This document shows, piece after piece, positions 6,753-13,287 of a stretch of 13,287 nucleotides of DNA. The notes under the pieces were generated by a model, which made no database searches, was not told the DNA's origin, and saw nothing but the letters and a program-made list of their open reading frames with translations. A program made the translations under genes and the position numbers. Each line of letters starts with the position of its first letter. Within the stretch, counting starts at the first letter, position 1. Origin of the DNA: JBGPLH01 sp041486365 [NCBI: Thermodesulfobacteriota bacterium] (GTDB taxonomy: Bacteria; JAUYMQ01); contig JBGPLH010000056.1 of the NCBI GenBank assembly GCA_041486365.1, positions 1 to 13,287 on the forward strand, given 5' to 3'.

Positions 6753-7769
6753 TCAAGGCCCCCCGGCCCCACCTTTCCCCGGATTCTCAAGGAATTCACC
6801 CATCCGGCGGTACTTCTCGTAGCGGCCGGCCACCAGGACGTCGAGCGCTACCCCCCGCACCGCTGCCAGGGCGTCCCGGAGGGCCAGGTCCACCTCCCGG
6901 GCGGCCGCTCCCGGATCCCGGTGGGCCCCGCCGGGGGGCTCCGGGACGATCCCGTCGATCACACCGAGATCGAAGATGTCCTGGGCCGTGAGCTTGAGGG
7001 CCTCGGCCGCTTCCTCCGCCCGCTCCCCCTCGCGCCAGAGGATTGCAGCGCATCCCTCGGGGCTGATCACGGTGAAGATCGCGTAGGCCTGCATGAGAAT
7101 CCGGTCCGCCACGCACAGCGCCAACGCCCCGCCGCTCCCCCCTTCCCCGATGACGACGCTCACGATCGGCACCCGGAGCGCGCTCATCTCACGGAGGTTG
7201 CGGGCGATCGCCTCCGCCTGGCCCCGTGCCTCCGCCTCCGGCCCCGGCCAGGCGCCGGTGGTGTCGACGAAGGTGACGATCGGCTTACCGAAGCGCTCGC
7301 CCAGGCGCATAAGCCGCAGCGCCATGCGGAACCCCTCCGGCATCGGCATCCCCGCCCGCGCCCCCTCCCCTCCGGCGACCCGCCTCTCCCTGGCTGCCGG
7401 CTCCCCGTCCACGGGGGATCTCGAGTTCTGATGGCCGACCACGACGACCGGCGTGCCGTGGAAGCGTGCGAGCCCTCCAATGATCGCGGGATCGTCGCCG
7501 CCGAGACGATCACCGTGGAGCGGCTCGAAGTCGGTGAAGAGGAGACGGATATAATCGAGCGTGGTCGGGCGGGCGGGATGGCGGGAGAGCTGGGTTTTCT
7601 GCCAGCTCGTGAGCCCCGTGAAGATCTTGCGGCGAAGCTTCTCCGCCCTGGCTTCGAGGGAGCGGAGCTCAGCCAGGGCGCCGGGCCGCCCCGGAGCGAC
7701 CCGGCGAAGCGCGTCGATCCGCTCCTCGAGCTCCACGAGCGGCTTCTCGAAGTCCAGGCAGGGCTTCAT
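6753..7769 (-). CDS. accA: Acetyl-CoA carboxylase carboxyltransferase subunit alpha
   Basis: With AccD it transfers the carboxyl group from biotinylated AccB to acetyl-CoA, giving malonyl-CoA for fatty acid synthesis in the cytoplasm. At 338 residues it is slightly longer than E. coli AccA (319). Family hallmarks: LDFEKPLVELEERI at the N-terminus, LTSWQKTQLSRHPARPTTLDYI (53-74), FTDFEPLHGDR, GMPMPEGFRMALRLM (140-154), IGEGGSGGALAL (207-218), ISPEGCAAILW (235-245) and PEPPGGAHRDP. Oddities: the usual DTPGAYPG reads DTTGAWPG (169-176), and the stretch between GHQ and GMP is about 12 residues longer than in E. coli and lacks the usual basic KGR..K motif. It follows miaA by 21 bases. accD is not in the window. 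Confidence 0.93.
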   Translation of the reverse strand: MKPCLDFEKPLVELEERIDALRRVAPGRPGALAELRSLEARAEKLRRKIFTGLTSWQKTQLSRHPARPTTLDYIRLLFTDFEPLHGDRLGGDDPAIIGGLARFHGTPVVVVGHQNSRSPVDGEPAARERRVAGGEGARAGMPMPEGFRMALRLMRLGERFGKPIVTFVDTTGAWPGPEAEARGQAEAIARNLREMSALRVPIVSVVIGEGGSGGALALCVADRILMQAYAIFTVISPEGCAAILWREGERAEEAAEALKLTAQDIFDLGVIDGIVPEPPGGAHRDPGAAAREVDLALRDALAAVRGVALDVLVAGRYEKYRRMGEFLENPGKGGAGGP

Positions 7770-7790
7770 ATCAGGTAGGGTCGGTCCTCG

Positions 7791-8729
7791 CTACGCCCGG
7801 GAACGGCGCGCGAAGGTCTCCAGCGCCCTGCGCCGGATCTCCTCCCGCGCGCGCGAGGGGGCGAACCACGGGATGTCCGGATCGGCGCGGAACCAGGTGA
7901 GCTGCCGCTTCGCGTAGCGACGCGTCGCCTTCTTCATTTCCGCCACCGCCGTATCGAGCGCGCGCTCCCGGCGCAGCACTTCGCCCATCTGCTTGTATCC
8001 GAGCGATCGCAGGGGTCGCAAGTCGAGGCCGTAACCGCGGGCGACGAGACCGTGCACCTCCTCCAGGAGTCCGCGCGCCATCATGTCGTCGCAGCGTGCC
8101 TCGATCCGGGCGTACAGGGACGGCCGATCCTCCGTGAGGCCGATCCACACCGGATCGTACCGTCTGCCCCGCCGGCCATGCGCCGCATGATGCGCCGAGA
8201 GCGGCCGGCCCGTGATCTCCTGGACCTCGAGGGCCCGCGTCATCCGGTAGACGTCGGTTCCGTGGATGCGCCGGGCGGTCTCCGGGTCCACCGCCTCCAG
8301 TTGCCTGCGAATCGCGTCCACCCCTTCACGCGCGAGCCGCTCGGCGATCCGGAGCCGGACCTCCGGATCGCTCTCGACGCCCGCCGCCAGTCCCTCCAGC
8401 AGCGCCCGCACGTACAACCCGCTGCCACCGGCGATCACCGGGACGCGCCCGCGCCCCGCGATGGCCTCGATCGCCGTCGCGGCGAGCTCGGCGTAGCGCC
8501 CCGCGCTGAAGGACTCGTCGGGCTCGGCCACGTCGAGCAGGTGGTGGGGCACCCGGGCGCGTTCCTCAAGCGTGGGTTTCGCGCTCCCGATGTCCATGCC
8601 GCGGAACACCTGGATGCTGTCGGCGCTCACGATCTCGCCGCCGAGCTCCTCCGCGAGATCCAGGGCAAGTGCCGTCTTCCCGACGGCGGTGGGGCCGACG
8701 ACGACCAGGACGCGGATCCGCTCTCTCAT
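7791..8729 (-). CDS. miaA: tRNA dimethylallyltransferase
   Basis: Transfers a dimethylallyl group to N6 of A37 in tRNAs that read codons starting with U, which stabilises codon pairing. At 312 residues it has the usual length. The P-loop GPTAVGKT is near residue 12, followed by GGEIVSADSIQVFRGMDIGSAKP (the DSxQ substrate motif), VPHHLLDV, VIAGGSGLYVRALLEGL, and the C-terminal TRRYAKRQLTWFR tRNA-binding motif. The ATG at 8729 overlaps the mutL stop by 4 bases (ATGA), so translation is probably coupled. The frame is open further upstream, but only inside mutL. mutL-miaA adjacency is common in bacteria. Confidence 0.96.
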   Translation of the reverse strand: MRERIRVLVVVGPTAVGKTALALDLAEELGGEIVSADSIQVFRGMDIGSAKPTLEERARVPHHLLDVAEPDESFSAGRYAELAATAIEAIAGRGRVPVIAGGSGLYVRALLEGLAAGVESDPEVRLRIAERLAREGVDAIRRQLEAVDPETARRIHGTDVYRMTRALEVQEITGRPLSAHHAAHGRRGRRYDPVWIGLTEDRPSLYARIEARCDDMMARGLLEEVHGLVARGYGLDLRPLRSLGYKQMGEVLRRERALDTAVAEMKKATRRYAKRQLTWFRADPDIPWFAPSRAREEIRRRALETFARRSRA

Positions 8730-10513
8730 GTGCGCCGGAACATGCGCTCGAGATCGCCGAGCGCCAGGCGAACGGCGACCGGGCGCCCGTGGGGGCAGGT
8801 GCCCGCCCCCGCCGTGCCGACCATTTGATCGAGGAGGGCGCGCGCCTCGGCTTCCGAAAGCCGCCGCCCCGCGCGCACGGCGGCGTGGCACGCGATCGTC
8901 GCGAGCGCCAGACGCAGTGCACGTTCCACCGCGCCGGGGCGATCGTCCTCCACCGCCTCGTCCGCGACGGCCGAAAGCGCCCCTTCAATCCGGTCCTCGC
9001 GCAGCACGGCCGGGGCCGTTTTCACGGCCACGGTGTTCCCGCCGAAGGGCTCGAACTCGAAGCCGAGCCGCGCAAGCGCCTCCCGCCGGGTCTCCAGTCG
9101 TGCGCGCCGGGCGGGTGACAGCTCGATCGTCCTGGCCACGAGCAACCGCTGTGCGGGGACTTCGCCGACCTCCGCCAGGGCGCGCAGCCGCTCGAAAACC
9201 ACCCGCTCGTGCGCGGCGTGTTGGTCCACGAGGAGGATTCCCTCCTCCGCCTCGAAAATCAGGTAGGTATCGTGAGCCTGCCCGAGGTAGCGCAGGGGCG
9301 GCGCGGGGGCCCCGGCCATGGTTTCGCCGAGGAGCGCCGCCTCCGCCGTGACTGCCGTGCCCGCGGCGGTCGCCGCCGCGCCCAGCCAGACGTCGCCCGG
9401 AGCCGGGGCTCGCCGGAAGAATCGTTCCAGGGATTCCTGCACCCGCTCGGCGTGCAGCGGGCCCGCCACACCGGTCGTCCCGGGTTCCGGAGATCGCGAC
9501 GCGCCCACCCCCGGCAGGGGCGACCAGTGGCGGAGTGCGGCCAGGATCGCGCGGCGTACCAGGTCGTGGACCACCCGCGCATCACGGAAGCGAACCTCGA
9601 GCTTCGCGGGGTGCACGTTCACATCGACGGCGTCGGGCGGAAGGTGCAGGTAGAGCACCGCCGCGGGGAAACGGTCGGCCGGGATCGCTTCGCGGGCCGC
9701 CGAGACCAGCGCGTGGTGAAGCGTCCGATCGCGCACCGGGCGGTCGTTCACGAAGAGGTGGATCGCCCGCGCGGCGGCGAAGGTCCGGTCGGGCGGGGAG
9801 AGGAAACCGCTCGCCGCGATCCCCCAGGCTTCCAGCTCGAAGGGGAGAAGCCCGGCGCGGAAATCGGGGCCCATCACGTCCGCGATGCGTTCGGCGCGGG
9901 AGGCGGCGGGCCGGACCTCGAGGACGACGCGATCCCCCTGGCGCAGGGAGAAACCCGTCCCGGGGCGCGCGAGCGCGATCCGCTCGATCGCATCGGCCAC
10001 GTGGGAACCCTCGACGCCGGCGCTCTTGAGGAACTTGAGGCGCGCGGGCGTGTTGAAGAAGAGGTCGGCGACCTCGACCAGCGTGCCGGACGGCGCACCC
10101 GCCTCCCCTTCCCGCTCGATGGCGCCCCCCGCGATCGCGATCTCGGTGGCGGTGGGATCGCCCGCGCGCCGCGTGACGAGGCGCATGCGCGAGACGCTCG
10201 CGATGCTCGGGAGCGCCTCGCCGCGGAATCCATACGTGGCGACGGCGTGCAGGTCGGTAAGGTCGCGGATCTTGCTCGTCGCGTGGCGTGCGAGAGCGGC
10301 GCGGGCGTCCTCGGGTCCCATCCCCTCCCCGTCGTCCGAGACCCGGATCAGGCGGCGACCGCCTTCCCGCGTCTCGATGCGGATCTCGCGGGCCCCCGCG
10401 TCGAGCGCGTTCTCGACGAGCTCTTTCACCACGCTGGCCGGGCGCTCCACCACCTCGCCCGCCGCGATCTGGTTGACCAGGGTGTCGGGTAGAAGCCGGA
10501 TTTTCACGGTCAT
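8726..10513 (-). CDS. mutL: DNA mismatch repair protein MutL with endonuclease motif
   Basis: Matchmaker of mismatch repair, working between MutS and strand removal. It is 595 residues from the ATG at 10513. The GHKL ATPase domain is N-terminal: NQIAAGEVVERPASVVKELVENALDAGA (14-41), DDGEGMG, HATSKI, and YGFRGEAL. A variable Pro/Ala-rich linker lies at about 345-410. The C-terminal domain has the complete metal-binding nickase motif DQHA-x2-E-x4-E (430-441), plus ACHAAVRAG (541-549) and CPHGRP (573-578). It should therefore nick DNA itself, as in bacteria without MutH. GAGG lies 7 bases before the ATG. The frame is open upstream to 10735, but that part is low-complexity leader and contains a terminator-like hairpin. 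Confidence 0.96.
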   Translation of the reverse strand: MTVKIRLLPDTLVNQIAAGEVVERPASVVKELVENALDAGAREIRIETREGGRRLIRVSDDGEGMGPEDARAALARHATSKIRDLTDLHAVATYGFRGEALPSIASVSRMRLVTRRAGDPTATEIAIAGGAIEREGEAGAPSGTLVEVADLFFNTPARLKFLKSAGVEGSHVADAIERIALARPGTGFSLRQGDRVVLEVRPAASRAERIADVMGPDFRAGLLPFELEAWGIAASGFLSPPDRTFAAARAIHLFVNDRPVRDRTLHHALVSAAREAIPADRFPAAVLYLHLPPDAVDVNVHPAKLEVRFRDARVVHDLVRRAILAALRHWSPLPGVGASRSPEPGTTGVAGPLHAERVQESLERFFRRAPAPGDVWLGAAATAAGTAVTAEAALLGETMAGAPAPPLRYLGQAHDTYLIFEAEEGILLVDQHAAHERVVFERLRALAEVGEVPAQRLLVARTIELSPARRARLETRREALARLGFEFEPFGGNTVAVKTAPAVLREDRIEGALSAVADEAVEDDRPGAVERALRLALATIACHAAVRAGRRLSEAEARALLDQMVGTAGAGTCPHGRPVAVRLALGDLERMFRRT

Positions 10514-10537
10514 GGGCGGACCTCGCCGGAATACTTG

Positions 10538-10581
10538 AAAAAAACCGGGGCCGCGGGAGACGCCGCCGCCCGCAGGCCTCG
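10538..10581 (-). terminator. Terminator-like hairpin with seven U in the mutL leader
   Basis: On the minus strand CGAGGCC-T-GCGGG, an 11-base loop, then CCCGC-GGCCCCG form a 12-bp stem with one A-C mismatch and one bulged T. One G and then seven T (10544-10538) follow directly. This is the form of an intrinsic terminator, only 24 bases before the mutL ATG. It may attenuate mutL-miaA-accA transcription or stop read-through from further right. Confidence 0.5.
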
Positions 10582-10677
10582 AGACCGATCGGAACGCTGT
10601 GCCACACCAAACTATGTCATCCGGCCGGCCACCCCGAAGGAGGATCGCGGAAGAGGTCCGGCGGCCCGCCTTTCTCC

Positions 10678-10705
10678 TTGACAAATATGTCGCATGCCGC
10701 ATAGT
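10678..10705 (+). promoter_or_regulatory. Sigma70-like promoter for the AAA+ regulator, with palindrome in the spacer
   Basis: A perfect -35 TTGACA (10678-10683), a 16-base spacer, and CATAGT (10700-10705, four of six matches to TATAAT). The start of transcription would be near 10712, about 58 bases before the regulator ATG, which supports the downstream ATG over any earlier start. An imperfect 18-bp palindrome, TATG-NN-GCATGC-NN-CATA (10686-10703), fills the spacer and overlaps the -10. It is well placed for repressor binding, perhaps autoregulation. Confidence 0.5.
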
Positions 10706-10769
10706 GGGACCTGGTTCCTGGAGCGTCCGGCCCACCTGGCACTCTAGTCATTCCACGGAAACCTTCGTC

Positions 10770-11753
10770 ATGATGATCGAGACGGCGCCCCGCCGGCGCA
10801 AGTCCGACTTTATCATCGGTGCCAGTCCGCCGATCAAGAAAGTCCTGGATCAGATCAGCGCCGCCGCTTCCACGACGGTCCCGGTTTTCCTGCTCGGGGA
10901 GAGCGGGACCGGCAAGGAGCTGGTGGCGCGAACGATCCACGTGACGGGCTCCCGCTCGGACGGCCCTTTCCTATCCATCCACTGTGGCGTCATTCCCGAC
11001 GTGCTGCTCGAGGGGGAGCTGTTCGGATTCCCCGAGGACAACCCGCTCGCGCGGTTCACCCGCGGCGCGGGCCTTCTCGCCGAGGCGGCCAACGGGACGA
11101 TCTTCCTCGACCAGGTGGAATCGATTCCCCGCAAGCTTCAGTCGCGACTCCTGTCGGTGCTCACGGGCCTGGAGCCCATGGGATCGCCCGAGCACCAGGC
11201 CCCACCCCCCCGACTCATCGCCGCGTCCGCCAAGGAGATCGTGCAGGGCCCGCGCGAATCGGGAATGGATCCGGAGCTGGCGCGGAGCCTGCGCGCGTTC
11301 ACGATGGAGCTTCCACGCCTGCGGGATCGCGGCGACGATGTCCAGCTCCTCGCCGCCCACTTCCTCAAGACGTACGCTGCCGAGGCGCGCTCCGGCGTGA
11401 AGGGGTTCGCGGCCGACGCGCTCCAGCGCATGCGCGAGTATCCCTGGCCCGGGAACGTGCGCGAGCTCGAGAACAAGGTGCGGCAGGCCGTGCTGATGGC
11501 GCGCGGCGAGCACATCGGCGCCGACGACCTCTTCCTCCCGCAGGTGTCCGGACCCGAGCTCGTTCCCTCCTTCAAGGACGCCAAGCGGCAGTTCGAGAAG
11601 CAGTACATCTCCCAGGTGCTGCGCGAGAGCCGGGGAAACATCAGCCGCGCGGCCCGCCTGGCCCAGAAGGATCGGAAGGACTTCTACGACGTCATGCGGC
11701 GCAACGGGATCGACCCGCGGTCCTTCCGCGGACGCAGTGGCCCCGACTCCTGA
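10770..11753 (+). CDS. AAA+ regulator of the sigma54-activator type, probably inactive ATPase, Fis-type HTH
   Basis: A 327-residue DNA-binding regulator: one AAA+ domain of the NtrC/PspF type (about 14-255) and a C-terminal Fis-like helix-turn-helix (about 280-315, GNISRAARLAQKDRKDFYDVM). There is no receiver or sensor domain. Retained: Walker A GESGTGKE (43-50) and the sensor II region PWPGNVRELEN (225-235). Lost: GAFTGA, needed to contact sigma54, is DNPLAR (90-95) at the same spacing. Walker B is FLDQ instead of FLDE (Q115). Sensor I AATN is AASA. The arginine-finger segment FREDLYxRL is MDPELARSL (166-174). It may bind ATP, but is unlikely to hydrolyse it or remodel sigma54 polymerase (inference). 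I chose ATG 10770 because the AAA+ domain starts soon after and the promoter ends near 10705. The Shine-Dalgarno is weak. It is divergent from mutL; targets are unknown. Confidence 0.85.
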   Translation: MMIETAPRRRKSDFIIGASPPIKKVLDQISAAASTTVPVFLLGESGTGKELVARTIHVTGSRSDGPFLSIHCGVIPDVLLEGELFGFPEDNPLARFTRGAGLLAEAANGTIFLDQVESIPRKLQSRLLSVLTGLEPMGSPEHQAPPPRLIAASAKEIVQGPRESGMDPELARSLRAFTMELPRLRDRGDDVQLLAAHFLKTYAAEARSGVKGFAADALQRMREYPWPGNVRELENKVRQAVLMARGEHIGADDLFLPQVSGPELVPSFKDAKRQFEKQYISQVLRESRGNISRAARLAQKDRKDFYDVMRRNGIDPRSFRGRSGPDS

Positions 11754-11775
11754 CGCGCCCCGCATAGGCATTCTC

Positions 11776-11804
11776 CGGCGCCCCTCGCGGGCGCCGTCGT
11801 TTTT
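11776..11804 (+). terminator. Intrinsic terminator after the AAA+ regulator gene
   Basis: CGGCGCCC, a 5-base loop CTCGC, and GGGCGCCG form a perfect 8-bp stem. TCG and then five T (11800-11804) follow. It lies 22 bases after the regulator's stop, in the convergent gap before the LarA-like gene. Confidence 0.75.
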
Positions 11805-11811
11805 CATGCGC

Positions 11812-11830
11812 CGCGCGCCGCCGGCGCGCG
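11812..11830. other. GC-rich hairpin at the 3' end of the LarA-like gene
   Basis: CGCGCGCC and GGCGCGCG form a perfect 8-bp stem with a 3-base loop, directly beyond the stop of the minus-strand LarA-like gene. On that strand it is followed by A-rich and not T-rich sequence, so it is not a classical terminator. It may protect the 3' end of the mRNA. Confidence 0.45.
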
Positions 11831-11832
11831 CT

Positions 11833-13254
11833 TCACGCGACCCGCGGGATGCAGACGGGAGGAAGGGGCAGATACGTCGCGGTGAATCCCCGCCCGAGCT
11901 GCGCCTCCGCTTCCGCAAAGGCCGCCTCCACCGTGGGGAACGGCTCGAATCCGAGCCGCCGCGCGACCTCCGGATCCTCCGGCCCCGCGAGGAACATGCG
12001 CGAGAGATGGCGCGAGGGGAAGACGCGCGCGTTCCACATGAAGAACGGGTGCACGCCGTGGAAGCCGAAGGCATGGCGGTACTTGTGGACGTACTCGGGG
12101 CGGTGGGCGAAGTCGTCGCTGAAGGTATCCCATGCGTCGAAGGGATCGGCCGAGCCCGGGATCACGGATTCGTAGAACTCGGGGTAGGACGGGTGGTGGA
12201 TGCGGTTCCAGCGCGGGCGGCAGGGGCTCGCGAGGATCAGGATCCCCCCTTCCCGCACCAGCGGCTTTCCCTGGTACAGGCCGAACGAGTACGCGAGCCC
12301 CAGGTTGTGCACGAGGAGGGGATTCATCACCGATAGCTTCGAGTAGGGATCGGCGTCGGGAAGCCCGATCAGCAGGACATCGGTCTGTCCCTGCACGTCG
12401 ACGACGAGCTGCTCGTTCACCCTCTCCAGGATCCGCGCGTGTACCTGCTCCACGTCCCCGGCGTGCACGACCGCGAGGCGTGCGGGGATTTCGTTCGTGA
12501 GGACGGACTCCACCTGGAACATCTTGCGCCCTTTGCGGGCGAGCTCCCCGGCGAGCAGCCGCCCCATCTCCCACAGGATCTTCTGGAAGGCCGACCGGTG
12601 CGCGTCCATGATCGAATGGCCGGCGGACGGGAACGGCCGGTGGTGGTGGCGGATGCTGCGGAAGCTCGAGAGCCCGACGACGGTCGACTTCCAGCCTCCG
12701 TTCATCGGGGTCGGCGTGATGTTCACGTAGATGAAAAGGTCGGACTCCAGGACGGCGCGGTTCACCTCCACCTCGACCCCGCGCGCGGTCTCGCCGAGGA
12801 AGACGAGCCCGTCGGGATCCTCCGCGTCGTGGCAGGAGAGACGCTGGGGCCCCCAGAGCAGCGGGATGGTGGGCCCGAGTATCGTCGCCAGCTCCCGCCG
12901 CGTCCACTTGCGGTGGAGCGCGTTCGCGCAGAGGAGCCGCACGTCCCGGAGCGATACCCCGGCTTCGAGCAGCTCCCCCAGGATCAGCGGGATGGCCATC
13001 TCGCGGAAGTCGGGCCCCGCCATCGGGGTCACGGGGAGCGTCGGGTCGTCGAAGGCGATCGTGACGCGGGCCCCGGATCCAACGAGCTTTCCGAGCGGCT
13101 CGTGGCCCATGGGGTCGCGGAGGGCCTCCCGCAGAGCGGCTTCGGGATCGGCGAGGGCTGCGAGCGGTGGCGGCGCCTGGATCGTGCGGGTGCCCTCGGG
13201 GAGGCGCACGTCGATCCGGGTATCGCCGAAGGCAATGGCCGCGGTCGGGCTCAT
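11833..13254 (-). CDS. LarA-family protein (DUF2088, nickel-pincer racemase/epimerase superfamily)
   Basis: A cytoplasmic enzyme of the lactate racemase (LarA) family, which uses a nickel-pincer nucleotide to move a hydride at the 2-hydroxy carbon of an acid. It is 473 residues, longer than L. plantarum LarA (about 424). The N-terminal domain shows DPMGHEPLGKLVGSGARVTIAFDDPT (48-72). NALHRK (111-116) has a His at the LarA His108 position. NRAVLESDLFIYVN leads to GGWKS (186-190), whose Lys189 matches the cofactor-linking Lys184, then IRHHHR (201-206) with the nickel-ligand His region. The LarA 'DxTRP' substrate arginine is replaced: DDPTLP has Leu73, so the substrate may not be lactate. LarB, LarC and LarE are not in the window. 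AGAAGAAGG lies 4 bases before the ATG. It overlaps the upstream gene's stop by ATGA. Confidence 0.82.
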   Translation of the reverse strand: MSPTAAIAFGDTRIDVRLPEGTRTIQAPPPLAALADPEAALREALRDPMGHEPLGKLVGSGARVTIAFDDPTLPVTPMAGPDFREMAIPLILGELLEAGVSLRDVRLLCANALHRKWTRRELATILGPTIPLLWGPQRLSCHDAEDPDGLVFLGETARGVEVEVNRAVLESDLFIYVNITPTPMNGGWKSTVVGLSSFRSIRHHHRPFPSAGHSIMDAHRSAFQKILWEMGRLLAGELARKGRKMFQVESVLTNEIPARLAVVHAGDVEQVHARILERVNEQLVVDVQGQTDVLLIGLPDADPYSKLSVMNPLLVHNLGLAYSFGLYQGKPLVREGGILILASPCRPRWNRIHHPSYPEFYESVIPGSADPFDAWDTFSDDFAHRPEYVHKYRHAFGFHGVHPFFMWNARVFPSRHLSRMFLAGPEDPEVARRLGFEPFPTVEAAFAEAEAQLGRGFTATYLPLPPVCIPRVA

Positions 13255-13287
13255 GAGGCCTTCTTCTCGACCCGACGGACGATCCGC
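13251..13287 (-). CDS. 3' tail of a gene upstream of the LarA-like gene (partial)
   Basis: On the minus strand an open frame enters at the right edge, reads RIVRRVEKKAS and stops at TGA (13253-13251). The stop overlaps the ATG of the LarA-like gene as ATGA. This overlap is typical of coupled genes in an operon. Only 12 codons are visible, so it may be chance and the product cannot be named. Confidence 0.35.
   Translation of the reverse strand, partial: RIVRRVEKKAS

Noticed and set aside
10637-10643. Strong Shine-Dalgarno-like AAGGAGG on the plus strand
   Set aside because: No ATG, GTG or TTG lies 4-12 bases downstream, and it is upstream of the likely transcription start.
10514-10735. N-terminal extension of MutL
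   Set aside because: MutL homology begins right after the ATG at 10513. The extension runs through a terminator-like hairpin and the divergent promoter region.
10599-10742. Two TGGCAC sequences (minus 10604-10599, plus 10737-10742) resembling the -24 half of sigma54 promoters
   Set aside because: Neither has the GC of the -12 element at the required distance.
10599-10769. N-terminal extension of the AAA+ regulator
   Set aside because: It contains the TTGACA/CATAGT promoter and has no domain-like sequence. The AAA+ domain starts just after the ATG at 10770.
1-13287. tRNA or rRNA genes, CRISPR arrays, insertion sequences, prophage genes
   Set aside because: No cloverleaf, repeat-spacer array, transposase or integrase motif was seen on reading both strands by eye.

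Overview
This is a GC-rich bacterial window with almost every gene on the minus strand. Presence of a full Mla/MCE-type lipid transport operon implies a diderm (outer-membrane) organism. MutL carries the endonuclease motif found in bacteria without MutH. I cannot assign a phylum. An uncultured soil or sediment lineage, or a deltaproteobacterium-like group, would fit, but that is inference.

Layout, left to right. (1) 1-1031 (-): 5' part of an unrecognised secreted protein that runs off the left edge. (2) 1137-6496 (-): a six-gene MCE/Mla operon in which every component is present twice and side by side. Read 5' to 3' it is permease A, permease B, ATPase A, ATPase B, MCE protein A, MCE protein B. 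No MlaB (STAS) or MlaC gene is present. (3) 6497-6752: intergenic leader with two similar inverted repeats of identical arm spacing. (4) 6753-10513 (-): mutL-miaA-accA, tightly packed (4-base overlap, then a 21-base gap). (5) 10514-10769: divergent promoter region with a terminator-like hairpin in the mutL leader and a sigma70-like promoter whose spacer holds a palindrome. (6) 10770-11753 (+): an AAA+ regulator of the sigma54-activator type whose key catalytic and sigma54-contact motifs are replaced, followed by an intrinsic terminator. (7) 11833-13254 (-): a LarA-family (nickel-pincer) protein, coupled by an ATGA overlap to the tail of another gene at the right edge.

How the genes work together. 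The six mla-like genes should form one inner-membrane lipid transporter: a permease pair, an ATPase pair, and two membrane-anchored MCE proteins that can form a hydrophobic channel across the periplasm. The strongest signal is in the two ATPases. ATPase B lacks the switch histidine, and ATPase A has a degenerate signature (LSTGE). In a head-to-tail heterodimer these two defects fall in the same composite ATP site, leaving the other site canonical. That is the 'one degenerate site' design of heterodimeric ABC exporters, here in an MCE system. The mutL-miaA-accA cluster is housekeeping (mismatch repair, tRNA modification, fatty acid synthesis).
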